From Ruminococcus sp. (GTDB lineage: Bacteria > Bacillota > Clostridia > Oscillospirales > Ruminococcaceae): a DNA stretch of 64,000 nucleotides. Made by a program: the position numbers and the translations under genes. Below the pieces are notes generated by a model, which worked only from the letters and a program-made list of their open reading frames with translations, had not been told where the DNA came from and ran no database searches. The stretch spans positions 1 through 64,000 of the forward strand of contig JAEELF010000042.1 of NCBI GenBank assembly GCA_016288815.1, given 5' to 3'. This document shows positions 1 through 7,877 of the stretch, one piece after another. Position 1 is the first letter of the stretch; each line of letters starts with the position of its first letter.

Positions 1-450
1 GGCTCGGCTGTAGGATTTCTGCCTGAACCCTACTATGTATGCGGATATGTGACTGCTCCGCCCGAAACGTGCATCTCTGCACTGTGGGATAAACTTAACG
101 ACAGCAAGCCAAAGGGCAAAGGCTTTATCGGTATCAGTCAGCTTAAAATGCTCCGCCGCGAAATACACAAAGCTCCCGAACTCGACTGGAGCCTGGCAGA
201 GCTTGCAAAGCGGCTGAATATAAGCAAAAGCTATGTGCAGAAGCTCTATAAGGAACATTTTGGCATCAGCTATATCGACGACCTGCTTGAAGCGCGTATC
301 AGGATGGCAAAACAGCTCCTGACAACAACTGACCTGCGCGTCAACGAAGTTGCCGCCTCTTGCGGATATCAGAACGCAACACATTTTATGCGGCAATTCA
401 AGGAAAAGACAGGACTGTCTCCCACTGAATACAAAAAGAAAGAGATCTGA
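1..450 (+). CDS. AraC-family transcriptional regulator, C-terminal part (runs off left edge)
   Basis: DNA-binding part of an AraC-type regulator. The frame is open from base 1, so the gene begins outside the window; a GTG at 49 is in frame but is not a credible start because coding continues upstream with no ribosome site. The last ~95 residues form the two-helix-turn-helix AraC domain: first HTH around LAELAKRLNISKSYVQKLYK, second around NEVAASCGYQNATHFMRQFK, ending in the typical GLSPTEYKK. The ligand or sensing part lies outside the window, so the target is unknown. It is followed after two bases by remains of a GH18-dockerin gene. The family call is firm; whether the whole gene is intact cannot be seen. 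Confidence 0.85.
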   Translation, partial: GSAVGFLPEPYYVCGYVTAPPETCISALWDKLNDSKPKGKGFIGISQLKMLRREIHKAPELDWSLAELAKRLNISKSYVQKLYKEHFGISYIDDLLEARIRMAKQLLTTTDLRVNEVAASCGYQNATHFMRQFKEKTGLSPTEYKKKEI

Positions 451-452
451 GC

Positions 453-820
453 ACATTACCTTCATATTCATCAGCAGCTGAGAGCGAAGCTCCGCACAGG
501 ATAGTCGGGTACCTTCCCGATTGGAACTATCAGCCGTTCAGCGAGTTCGATCTCGGACAGCTCACGCATATGAATATCGCATTCTGCAATCCCAACGAGA
601 ACGGCAGACTGTACTGCAACATTCCCGAACAGAAGCTGAAAAGTATCATTTCTAAGGCGCACGGAAACGACGTCGAGGTATTCGCCGCACTCGGCGGCGG
701 AGGTGGCTGCTCGCTGCTCCTGACGCTGAGCTCGCTGACTGGCAGGCAGGTGACCTGTGCGCAGACGGCAGGCTCGATGTTTTTGATTTGTGTCTGATGA
801 GAAAAAAACTCGTTGAATAA
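453..820 (+). pseudogene. GH18-dockerin pseudogene (internally deleted, frameshifted)
   Basis: Remains of a secreted glycoside hydrolase family 18 protein with a dockerin. In one frame (453 to about 703) the translation reads from the end of a signal peptide into RIVGYLPDWNYQPF, FDLGQLTHMNIAF and VEVFAALGG, closely matching the intact gene at 11773-12918. From about 704, in a different frame, the sequence is the end of a dockerin (WLLAAPDAELADWQAGDL, then DGRLDVFDLCLMRKKL) with a TAA at 818-820. About 240 residues, including the DxxDxDxE catalytic motif and the first dockerin calcium loop, are missing, and the signal-peptide start is also gone. The paralogue shows what was lost. A rho-independent terminator follows directly. 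Confidence 0.85.
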
Positions 821-824
821 CGCG

Positions 825-856
825 AAAGCTCCCCAAGTGATTGGGGAGCTTCTTTC
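825..856 (+). terminator. Intrinsic terminator after GH18 pseudogene
   Basis: A perfect 10-bp stem (827-836 with 841-850), loop GTGA, then TTCTTTC. It survives from the original gene. Confidence 0.75.
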
Positions 857-926
857 ATATCCGGAAACGATTTGACGCTCGTTTGAAAACTTGTATATTC
901 TTCAAAAACTACTTGCCCCCGAAATA

Positions 927-943
927 CGTGCTATAATAGGCTT
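927..943 (+). promoter_or_regulatory. Extended -10 promoter-like site, orphan
   Basis: TGCTATAAT (929-937) is a consensus extended -10, but no good -35 lies 16-18 bp upstream. The 17 bases 927-943 are identical to the promoter of the GH43-dockerin gene (17468-17484), so this may be a leftover promoter of a deleted gene. Confidence 0.4.
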
Positions 944-986
944 AGCCAAAAGATAGAACATTTATTCCAATGATGTTACATTACCA

Positions 987-1038
987 TTAGGTTCTGATGG
1001 CGTAAGGTGTGCAGGTTCAAGTCCTGTCACCCGCACCA
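987..1038 (+). tRNA. tRNA-Leu(UAG) 3' fragment, probable integration scar
   Basis: The sequence from the anticodon loop (TTAGGT, anticodon TAG at 988-990) to the 3' end looks like a class II tRNA-Leu: a long variable arm, a T arm GCAGG-TTCAAGT-CCTGT, the 3' acceptor strand CACCCGC, discriminator A and encoded CCA (1036-1038). The matching 5' acceptor strand (GCGGGTG) and the D arm are absent upstream, so it is only a 3' half. Such fragments, starting at the anticodon loop, are what tyrosine integrases leave at the far end of an element inserted in a tRNA gene. Confidence 0.6.
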
Positions 1039-1062
1039 TAATGAGACGTCAGAATGGAGATA
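1039..1062 (+). repeat. 24-bp inverted repeat, left copy
   Basis: The 24 bases directly after the tRNA CCA end, beginning TAATGAGACGTCAGAATG, occur in exact inverted form at 3414-3437. The pair encloses the NERD/DUF262 remnants. No flanking target duplication is visible. Confidence 0.8.
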
Positions 1063-1087
1063 ATATTCATTTGACGTTAGTGAAAAG

Positions 1088-1118
1088 CATCCCTATTTAT
1101 AGGGATGTTTTTCTTTTT
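1088..1118 (+). terminator. Intrinsic terminator downstream of tRNA fragment
   Basis: CATCCCTA (1088-1095), loop TTTA, TAGGGATG (1100-1107), then TTTTTCTTTTT. It is probably the original terminator of the tRNA-Leu transcript. Confidence 0.75.
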
Positions 1119-1260
1119 ATCCCTACACAAGCAAGCGACGATTACCTTATTACTTAGTTACCTAAGTTTAACCAAACCTAAGCGTATAGACGACTTCATC
1201 CTTGCTTCACCCACTCTCACCATAAACGCATACTCTAACACCCGCAACTCACCATACGTA

Positions 1261-1293
1261 AAAAATCAGACAGTTAAGACTGTCTGATTTTTT
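1261..1293. terminator. Bidirectional intrinsic terminator
   Basis: An 11-bp or longer stem (1264-1274 with 1279-1289), loop TAAG, flanked by A-run and T-run so it can work both ways. On the minus strand it ends the DUF262-remnant transcript. The rest of 1119-1394 shows no convincing gene. Confidence 0.75.
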
Positions 1294-1394
1294 GTTAACT
1301 TATTTTCGAAATATTGTAGTACTAAATTGTTTAGCCACTACCTCAATTCAGTAAGGTGAATTTTATCCAAATACGCCCCGATATTTATGATGTC

Positions 1395-2951
1395 TTAATC
1401 CGAACCATTGATACTATAATCGAGCGATTGATTGATTAAGTTCATGACATAGTCACGATCTTTGCCGTTAAATATCTTAATCCTGACGTGGCCGGTTCCC
1501 CAGCTACCCTTATCTGTTATATTCTCGGTCAGATTATTCGGATCTACTATATTCTCATATGGTATGTCCAAAATCACGTTTAGGGAGTTTTTATAGATGA
1601 TTATCTCGGCAAAATTAGTGTAATCGTATTTGTAGCCTATGTAGTGCTTTGTAATTGTCTTAGTGACTCCTTCATTGAGTTGTAATATGGCTTGGTCTAA
1701 TGCTTCATATATTGCCTTAATATCATCTCTCATTTCGGGCATATGTGCTATATCTTCGTAGATGACTCGTTCCTGCCTATAGTGAGTCTTGTACGGCTTC
1801 AATGCATCTTCTGTCAGTTTTGGATAAGCCCAGATCTCAAGTGCTTGTTTAGCCAGCTTTTCGGAGCGCTGATTAATATTATCTATTGTCCAAGATTCGC
1901 GCTCTTTATGATTTTCGTCATAAACTACATCGTTACTAAGACGGTAATTGCTAAACTTAATTCCGCCTTCAACCTCCAACTTCTTTTTAAATGGATAGTC
2001 TCGCATTTGCGAGTTATATACACCCTTAGTAATCGTAAGGTTGCCTATACGATGCATATTAGATTTCTGCAGCTCGTCCCAGTTTTCTCCAAGCACTTCC
2101 TGCCACCAAGGTTTTAGCACATCCGTTTCAGGCAGGATATGTTCAATAGATATATCCGTACCATCAATAATAACTTTATTGAGATGATTATTATTTTCGA
2201 GCTTTTCGAGAGTATAGTTCTTAAGTCTAGTGGTATAAATATCTTTTTCAGAAAAGGCCTTAGCAAAGTCTTCATCATTAGGAAATCGCTTATAGCTGCC
2301 AAGCAGTACCAATGTAGCCAAAACACTATTCCTGTAGTCCTGTTTCTTAATTGAGTTATATAGAATAGCAAAAGTTTTATTTAGGGAATTGGTTGGAATT
2401 CCTACGATATACCGACGATAGACATAAGAATTGACGGCTTTTACGATTTCAATAAAATCATCTTTTGTTAACTTGAACTGATTAGTTTCTTGTGCTTCTT
2501 CATAATCGCCATAGACTTGCATGAGAAAAGGATTAGCGGTGTCTACATGCTGAACTTTTAGCTCTTGCCATAGTTCATTTAGGTCTTTGTCGTCATCTTT
2601 GCAAAGGACAATCTTACAATAATACCTTGAATATCTTCTAAGATTTTTTAGAATTTCTTCTTTTGTTGTTTTTTTATCTTCATAGAACTGTTTGAACTCG
2701 GTATATCCAGAATCTAGTCTCACAATCCTTTTTTCAAGCATTGTGATGTAGTCACGGAGAAAATAGTCAAAGCGCTCAGAGAAGCCTTCTTTACCAAAGT
2801 CAAGTTCGATTGGCCTCCAATAATCATCATATAGTTTTCGTTGTTGGTCGGTATTGGAATCTAGAAGCAAGAAATTTCTGAGCAGATCACCTTGGCTTAA
2901 ATCCATACCAGTCGAATTCATGCTTTCGAAGATAATCTGTGGATTATCAAT
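1395..2951 (-). pseudogene. DUF262/DUF1524 (GmrSD-like) restriction protein, N-terminus lost
   Basis: C-terminal part of a DUF262-type protein, a family that includes the type IV modification-dependent restriction enzyme GmrSD. The first readable residues, IDNPQIIFESMNSTGMDLSQ, are the signature normally found near residue 200-250 of DUF262, so roughly 200 or more residues are missing; the in-frame ATG at 2921 is internal to that motif. The DUF1524 HNH nuclease region is present (SIEHILPETD about residue 260, then HRIGNLTI and a downstream N). The last ~130 residues (DIKAIYEALDQAI, IGYKYDYTNFAEI, GTGHVRIKIF) resemble DUF5655. Upstream the frame stops inside the NERD gene, which is itself cut short, so one deletion removed the end of one gene and the start of the other. 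Probably non-functional. Confidence 0.8.
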
Positions 2952-3307
2952 TTATTTCTCTTCCGATCGCCATAGATATTTCCAGAATAATTCTTACATT
3001 CAAAAACCAGCAGCCCTTTCTTGGACAATACCAAAATATCTATTTCTGAAGTTTTTCCGTTTTTAGTAGGAATATATACGTTACGAAAGATTTGGTTTTC
3101 TGGAATATGGACCTTATCCCGTAAATATAAATAGATTATTTGCTCACCAGAGCTACCGGCATCCTTCCATTCCTCAGGATTTTTAAGCTTATTAATCCCG
3201 TGATTCCAGAATAGCCAAATTATGCCCGAGACCACAAAAAGTATTATCGTAGCGATAATGAGCGGAGGTAATAACTCATTTACAAGCGCCTGCATATTAT
3301 TATCCAT
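2918..3307 (-). pseudogene. NERD-domain nuclease-related protein, C-terminally truncated
   Basis: A 129-residue membrane-anchored protein: one transmembrane helix (about residues 12-33, PPLIIATIILFVVSGIIWLF) followed by the first half of a NERD domain with the D...ExK nuclease core (SEIDILVLSKKGLLVFECKN). A full NERD domain continues for another 40 or more residues; here the frame leaves the family pattern after GNIYGDRKR and ends in an unrelated tail, IIHRLSSKA, read out of frame through the DUF262 sequence. No clear Shine-Dalgarno precedes the ATG. The neighbouring DUF262 remnant suggests a former two-gene defence locus. What the intact pair recognised is unknown. Confidence 0.7.
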
Positions 3308-3349
3308 ATTTTACCATGCTAGGCTTACAGGGGAGAAAACTGATATTCT

Positions 3350-3410
3350 GAGTATACTGAGTAAAAATGAGTAAATTGAGTTAAAGTGAGTATAACGAGT
3401 AGAATGAGAC
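3350..3410. repeat. Phased GAGTA array upstream of NERD gene
   Basis: GAGTA or a close variant starts at 3350, 3359, 3369, 3378 (GAGTT), 3388, 3397 and 3406 (GAGAC), a spacing of 9 or 10 bases. It lies between the NERD start and the right inverted repeat, where that gene's promoter should be. Confidence 0.7.
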
Positions 3411-3413
3411 ACG

Positions 3414-3437
3414 TATCTCCATTCTGACGTCTCATTA
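3414..3437 (-). repeat. 24-bp inverted repeat, right copy
   Basis: Exact inverted copy of 1039-1062. Confidence 0.8.
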
Positions 3438-3495
3438 CAGCGGGGAGCCCCCGCGGGCTGTTTCGCGCCTCACTTTAAGTGAGGCGTTAGTTTTT
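3438..3495 (+). terminator. GC-rich repeat element followed by intrinsic terminator
   Basis: AGCGGGGAGCCCCCGCGGGC near 3439 resembles the element at 33366 (AGCGGGGATCCCCCGCGGGC). It is followed by a 9-bp stem CGCCTCACT / AGTGAGGCG (3466-3474 with 3478-3486) and a T-run at 3491-3495. Confidence 0.6.
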
Positions 3496-3540
3496 CTCCG
3501 CGCATGACAATTCATCTATTTTGTATAGGTGACACATTCA

Positions 3541-3677
3541 AAAAGTCCGATTTTTCGGGCTTTTTCTTTTATGCTTTGCTGTTTTTACCTTTGTGCCAGG
3601 TAATGGAATGCAGAAGGTATATTACGTGTGTATGCCGACAAATAGCAAGCCGCAGGATGTCCCTGCGGCTTTTTAAA
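3541..3677 (+). terminator. Two further terminator-like hairpins without a recognisable gene
   Basis: AAAAGTCCG / CGGGCTTTT (3541-3566) and AAGCCGCAGG / CCTGCGGCTT (3647-3671 with T-run) follow each other. A 66-codon frame at 3504-3704 spans both and is not credible. The rest of 3440-4110 shows no gene; a weak hairpin AGCCTG/CAGGCT lies at 3807-3830. Short RNAs ending at these hairpins are possible but unproven. Confidence 0.5.
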
Positions 3678-4112
3678 ATGCTATTTGCTCTCTATACCAT
3701 ATGAGTCAATATAAGCCAGCTTATTAATAACATCGTAATTTCCCACACTCACCACATAACGCCCTTTGATGCATTATAATTATTAAAATAATATACAAGC
3801 TCCAATAGCCTGCAATATAACAGGCTTTTTCAAGCTCATACAATAATAACAAAAGTAGTTTTTACCCAGTTCTGATCTATATCGACTTGCCACTTAGAAA
3901 CATTTATTCCGTGTCTGAGCACTCTGAATCAATTTATGCGGCTGTACTTTACCGCGCAGTGCAGAATATGTAAAACTCCGCGTTAATGTGATTGCTGCCC
4001 GATGCGCTAACCTGTTATAAATATTATATGAAATTATTGATTGATATTTTAACTTTACGCCTTCAAGATGAGCGTTTGTCTATAAACGAGTTTAAACTAT
4101 GATGATTGATAT

Positions 4113-4141
4113 TTGCAAAATTGAAATATATATGTTATAAT
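4113..4141 (+). promoter_or_regulatory. Sigma-A promoter of ktrB-ktrA-corA operon
   Basis: TTGCAA (4113-4118), 17-bp spacer, TATAAT (4136-4141) with an extended TGT just before. The leader is only ~45 bases and no c-di-AMP riboswitch fold is seen. Confidence 0.8.
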
Positions 4142-4193
4142 AGTATGATATCAAATCATACATATGATAATACTACGATTCCGGAGCAAATAT

Positions 4194-5528
4194 ATGAAAA
4201 AGAATAAAATCAAACCCGCTGGCCGCAATTCATTCAAAGTAATAAGCGTTGGCTTTATGATACTGATACTTACCGGAGCGCTTCTGCTTATGCTTCCCAT
4301 AGCTTCTCAGAGCCGAACTGTTACCCCTTTCAAGAACACTCTTTTTACAGCTATATCCGCCTCCTGCGTTACCGGTCTCGTAGTTAAGGATACTGCAACA
4401 CACTGGTCATTGTTCGGACAGGCGGTAATACTTTTACTTATTCAGATAGGCGGTATGGGAGTTATCACGATAGGACTGACGATAACAAGACTCTCAGGCA
4501 GAAAAATAGGTTTAGGATTTCGCGGAATGATGCAGGATTCTATCTCAGCACCCCAGGTCGGAGGAATACTGAAGCTCACAAAGTTTATACTTAAAACTAC
4601 CGCTCTTATCGAACTTACCGGTGCAGCTCTGCTATATCCGGTATTCTGCCGGGATTTCGGCGCTGTGAAAGGGATATGGTACTCTCTTTTCCACTCGGTA
4701 TCTGCTTTCTGCAATGCCGGATTCGACCTTATGGGAGTTCGTGAGCCGTTTTCATCTTTGACAAGCTACGGCGGGAACGCATATGTAAATGTAGTATTGA
4801 TGCTTCTCATCATAACCGGCGGTATCGGTTTTCTTACATGGGACGATGTAGTTCAGCACCGCCACCATTTCAGGAAGTATCGTTTGCAGACGAAAGTTGT
4901 GCTATTTACGACCGGACTGTTACTTCTGCTGCCGGCCGTATTCTTCTTTTTTGCAGAATACTCAGATGAACCGTTAAAAGAGAGGATACTTCATTCTTCA
5001 TTCCAGTCCGTAACAACAAGAACAGCTGGCTTCAATACGGCTGATTTTTCTGTGATGCGTGAACCAAGCGCTATGCTTATGACCGTACTTATGCTTATCG
5101 GCGGATGTTCGGGTTCGACTGCAGGAGGAATGAAAACGTCAACTGTCGCTGTATTGTTTCTCTCAGCTCTGAGCGTATTCCGCCGCAAGAATGATGTTGA
5201 ATGCTTTAACCGCCGTATTTCAGCAGATACTATCCGTACCGCCGGTGCGATACTGTTTATGTATATCACGCTCTTCCTGTCAACGGGCATCGCGATTTGC
5301 ATGATAGATTCGATGCCGCTTACGAGCTGTCTATTTGAGACCGGTTCTGCACTTGGAACCGCCGGACTTACTCTCGGCATAACCACATCACTGTCCCTGT
5401 CTTCGCGCATCATTCTTATGATACTGATGTTTGCAGGCAGAGTCGGCGGTCTGACGCTTATATATGCTGCATTCGCTTCAAATAATGAAGTCTCAAGACT
5501 TCCGCAGGAAATGATAACTGTTGGATAA
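4194..5528 (+). CDS. ktrB: TrkH/KtrB-family potassium channel subunit
   Basis: Membrane pore subunit for K+ uptake, 444 residues, normal for KtrB/TrkH. The four pore loops of the family are visible: CVTGLV (about residue 62), CNAGFDLMG (about 172), RTAGFNTADF (about 277) and GTAGLTLG (about 388), separated by hydrophobic helices. The ATG at 4194 was chosen over one at 4164 because GGAG (4183-4186) sits 7 bases upstream of it. The RCK gating subunit follows 24 bases later and a CorA protein after that, so the three are likely one transcript from the promoter at 4113-4141. Function is secure at family level; whether it needs Na+ cannot be told. Confidence 0.93.
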   Translation: MKKNKIKPAGRNSFKVISVGFMILILTGALLLMLPIASQSRTVTPFKNTLFTAISASCVTGLVVKDTATHWSLFGQAVILLLIQIGGMGVITIGLTITRLSGRKIGLGFRGMMQDSISAPQVGGILKLTKFILKTTALIELTGAALLYPVFCRDFGAVKGIWYSLFHSVSAFCNAGFDLMGVREPFSSLTSYGGNAYVNVVLMLLIITGGIGFLTWDDVVQHRHHFRKYRLQTKVVLFTTGLLLLLPAVFFFFAEYSDEPLKERILHSSFQSVTTRTAGFNTADFSVMREPSAMLMTVLMLIGGCSGSTAGGMKTSTVAVLFLSALSVFRRKNDVECFNRRISADTIRTAGAILFMYITLFLSTGIAICMIDSMPLTSCLFETGSALGTAGLTLGITTSLSLSSRIILMILMFAGRVGGLTLIYAAFASNNEVSRLPQEMITVG

Positions 5529-5552
5529 TCATAAAAATAAAGGAGTATTATT

Positions 5553-6191
5553 ATGAAATCAGTTTTAATTGTAGGTGCAGGTCAGTTCGGAATACACATC
5601 GCAAAACAAATGATCGAGCTCCGCTGCGAGATAATGGCAGTTGACAGCGACGAGGACTGTATCAACGCTATATTGCCGTATGTTACGAATGCACAGATCG
5701 GTGACAGCACAAATGCGGATTTTATGAATTCACTCGGCATTCCGGATTTTGATGTATGTATCGTTACAATAAGCGACAGCTTTCAGGATTCACTTGAAAC
5801 TACCGCGCTTCTGAAAGACCTTGGTGCCAGAAAAGTCATTTCCCGTGCCCAGAACGACATTCAGGAAAAGTTTCTTCTCCGCAACGGCGCCGACGAGACA
5901 GTATATCCGGAAAAACAGACTGCTGTCAGACTTGCGATAAAAGAAGCCTCAGACGATATCCTCGATGTGTTCCAGCTTGACAGAGATATCTATATCTATG
6001 AAGTCCGTGTGCCCAAAGCGTGGGACAACAAGACTCTGGCCGAGCTCGACATACGCAAAAAGCATAATCTGAATGTTATCGCTGTTAAGGCTAAAGAACA
6101 GCTTGTACTGCCAACACCTGATATGATCCTCAATTCCGAAGACGCTGTACTCCTGCTCGGCAATATGAAAGACATACAGAGAGTTTTCTGA
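5553..6191 (+). CDS. ktrA: KtrA/TrkA-type RCK gating subunit
   Basis: Cytosolic regulatory subunit, 212 residues, that forms a ring on the TrkH/KtrB channel and controls it with nucleotide. The RCK_N Rossmann fold starts at residue 3 (VLIVGAGQFGIHIAKQM, with the acidic VDSDED at the end of strand 2). The RCK_C domain occupies about residues 138-212 (IYEVRVPKAWDNKTLAEL to AVLLLGN) and is the module that in several Firmicutes binds c-di-AMP. An AAGGAG ribosome site lies 8 bases before the ATG. The length and single RCK unit fit KtrA rather than the two-unit proteobacterial TrkA. Confidence 0.92.
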   Translation: MKSVLIVGAGQFGIHIAKQMIELRCEIMAVDSDEDCINAILPYVTNAQIGDSTNADFMNSLGIPDFDVCIVTISDSFQDSLETTALLKDLGARKVISRAQNDIQEKFLLRNGADETVYPEKQTAVRLAIKEASDDILDVFQLDRDIYIYEVRVPKAWDNKTLAELDIRKKHNLNVIAVKAKEQLVLPTPDMILNSEDAVLLLGNMKDIQRVF

Positions 6192-6241
6192 AACGCGTGA
6201 GAAATATTCAATAACCTCCGATCAGAAAAAGGAGCAGTGCT

Positions 6242-7159
6242 ATGTATTACTATATAAAAAACTCGCTTGAAAAAACAGACAAACTTGTTCTTGAAGGTTC
6301 AAACGGAAAATTCGTTGCTGTTCTGACATCCGCTGAATGGCTTGAATGCAAGGACAAGTTTGATATGGGCATTGAAATGGATATCGACCTCTCGCTTATT
6401 CATTCTACAAAAGCCGAAGTGAACTACGATTCCCTGACAGGTACTTTTTCCATACCTGACAGAACAAACATCTCATCACCAAATACAAATTTTGCTTTTG
6501 CTCTTGATGAAAAAGGTATCGTGTTTATCGACGACAGCGGATTTGTCGATAGTCTTATAGGGAATATTATAAATTCAAAACGCTGGGCTATGCCAAGCAT
6601 TGAACGTTTTATTTATGATTTCCTTGAACAGATAGTTTTTCACGATCAGTTCATTCTCCAGCGCTTTGACAAAGAGCTCGACACCATTGAATCAAATATC
6701 CTTGAGGGTGACGAGAAAGATCCGTCTATAAATGTGAGCCGTATCAGAAGTGACCTCAGAGATATGCGTATCCATTACGAGCAGCTGCTTGACTTCAGTC
6801 AGGAACTGGAAGAAAACGAGAATGATTTCTTCAATGAGGATAACACCCGTTATTTTCACCTTTTCTCGCAGAGAGTATCAAGGCTCCACGATCTTACAAA
6901 TTCCCTGCGCGATTATTCCATACAGATACGCGATCTTTATCAGTCTCAGCTCGATAAGAAACAGAACCGCATTATGACTCTCCTTACGATCATTACTTCC
7001 ATTTTTATGCCTCTGACTCTTATTGCCGGTTGGTACGGTATGAACTTCAAATTCATGCCCGAGCTTGAATATAAAGCGGCATATCCCATAGTAATAGCCG
7101 CAAGTATCGGTATAGTGATCATCAGTCTGCTATTCTTCAAAAAGAAAAAGTGGCTGTAA
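6242..7159 (+). CDS. corA: CorA-family divalent cation transporter
   Basis: Magnesium-type channel of the CorA family, 305 residues. A long cytoplasmic N-terminal part contains the coiled stretch (about residues 130-235, with FLEQIVFHDQFILQRFDKEL), then two C-terminal transmembrane helices with the ion-selectivity loop YGMNF (residues 266-270, preceded by GW), and a basic tail FFKKKKWL. AAAAAGGAG precedes the ATG. Its place after ktrB-ktrA suggests a joint K+/Mg2+ homeostasis operon. No Mg2+ riboswitch is visible. CorA proteins of this short Firmicute type can carry other divalent metals, so the substrate is inferred. Confidence 0.9.
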   Translation: MYYYIKNSLEKTDKLVLEGSNGKFVAVLTSAEWLECKDKFDMGIEMDIDLSLIHSTKAEVNYDSLTGTFSIPDRTNISSPNTNFAFALDEKGIVFIDDSGFVDSLIGNIINSKRWAMPSIERFIYDFLEQIVFHDQFILQRFDKELDTIESNILEGDEKDPSINVSRIRSDLRDMRIHYEQLLDFSQELEENENDFFNEDNTRYFHLFSQRVSRLHDLTNSLRDYSIQIRDLYQSQLDKKQNRIMTLLTIITSIFMPLTLIAGWYGMNFKFMPELEYKAAYPIVIAASIGIVIISLLFFKKKKWL

Positions 7160-7215
7160 AGAATTATTTATCATCTCAGGATAAATTTGAATCACCTCAC
7201 TTTGTGCGTACAGAA

Positions 7216-7284
7216 CTAAAAGCCCCCTATGAAGTATCAAATTAAGCAACGAACTGGCTTTACACTTCAAACGGGGCAGTTTTA
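7216..7284 (+). terminator. Terminator-like imperfect hairpin after corA
   Basis: GCCCC (7222-7226) with GGGGC (7273-7277) and TGAAGT (7230-7235) with ACTTCA (7264-7269) form a long imperfect stem around a 28-base loop, followed by TTTTATT. Confidence 0.5.
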
Positions 7285-7647
7285 TTCTGAGTTGGATACG
7301 CTTATAAATGTATAAAGAAAGGCTGCGTAACCGCCAAGGTTACGCAGCCTTATCTTCATGAATAAGAAGGTTTCTATAATCATAGCCCATTTTAATTCGG
7401 CAAACTCCTCTAAATAAGTTATAGAAACATAAAGTATGATTACAACAATGGAAAGTAATGGAGTAAGGATTGCTGCGATTAAGCCAAGGTAATAATATAT
7501 ATTACCACTAAATGATTGTAGTTTAGGAGAATCTTGGATTTTGTAGTGAATCCACATATGAATAATTCCAATAAGAGGGTTGATAGCGGTCAGGATGATA
7601 AAAACTATTAAATTAGAAAGTGTAAAATCATCATTGTTATTATTCAT
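7282..7647 (-). CDS. Small two-helix membrane protein, unknown function
   Basis: A 121-residue protein with two strong hydrophobic helices (LSNLIVFIILTAINPLIGII near residues 9-28 and LGLIAAILTPLLSIVVIILY near residues 48-67), the first preceded by an acidic, Asn-rich start MNNNNDD. The ATG at 7647 was chosen because AAAGGAGG lies 6 bases before it and a good promoter precedes it; a longer frame upstream would cross that promoter. The last 30 codons run through a strong terminator-like hairpin (7321-7349), so the natural C-terminus may have been altered or the terminator overlaps the gene. I do not recognise the family; the region resembles small uncharacterised membrane proteins of Ruminococcaceae. 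Confidence 0.65.
   Translation of the reverse strand: MNNNNDDFTLSNLIVFIILTAINPLIGIIHMWIHYKIQDSPKLQSFSGNIYYYLGLIAAILTPLLSIVVIILYVSITYLEEFAELKWAMIIETFLFMKIRLRNLGGYAAFLYTFISVSNSE
7321..7349. terminator. Strong bidirectional hairpin inside 3' end of small membrane gene
   Basis: Perfect 12-bp stem GGCTGCGTAACC / GGTTACGCAGCC with loop GCCAA. On the minus strand it is followed by TTTCTTTAT. Confidence 0.6.
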
Positions 7648-7687
7648 ATCATTACCTCCTTTAGCGGGGGCGTCTTTTCTTATTGTA

Positions 7688-7716
7688 ATTATACCATAAT
7701 TTATATGGTTTCTCAA
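7688..7716 (-). promoter_or_regulatory. Sigma-A promoter of small membrane protein gene
   Basis: On the minus strand TTGAGA (7716-7711), 17-bp spacer, TATAAT (7693-7688). Confidence 0.75.
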
Positions 7717-7819
7717 CAGATATTTGTGCTTGTGCAACAAAAATTCTATTATGAGTTTATGGTGTTCGTAAAGTGCCCGAGAAGCAGAACCTCATTAAAA
7801 TGGTTTTTGTAAGCAGCGT

Positions 7820-7877
7820 AGTTGTGCGCTTTTAATCTTATGATCATATTACAACATGTAAGGCGCAACTTTTTTTA
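7820..7877 (+). other. Gene-free stretch with terminator-like structure
   Basis: Between 7741 and 8109 no gene is visible. AGTTG-T-GCGC (7820-7829) can pair with GCGCAACT (7863-7870) across a long loop, followed by a T-run at 7870-7877. Confidence 0.35.

Noticed and set aside
1105..1287. 60-codon frame after the tRNA fragment
   Set aside because: It starts within a terminator T-run, ends in another terminator stem, and has no family resemblance.
3504..3704. 66-codon frame in the intergenic region
   Set aside because: It spans two terminator hairpins and has no ribosome site or recognisable sequence.
4142..4193. c-di-AMP (ydaO) riboswitch before ktrB
   Set aside because: The leader is only about 45 bases, too short for that aptamer.
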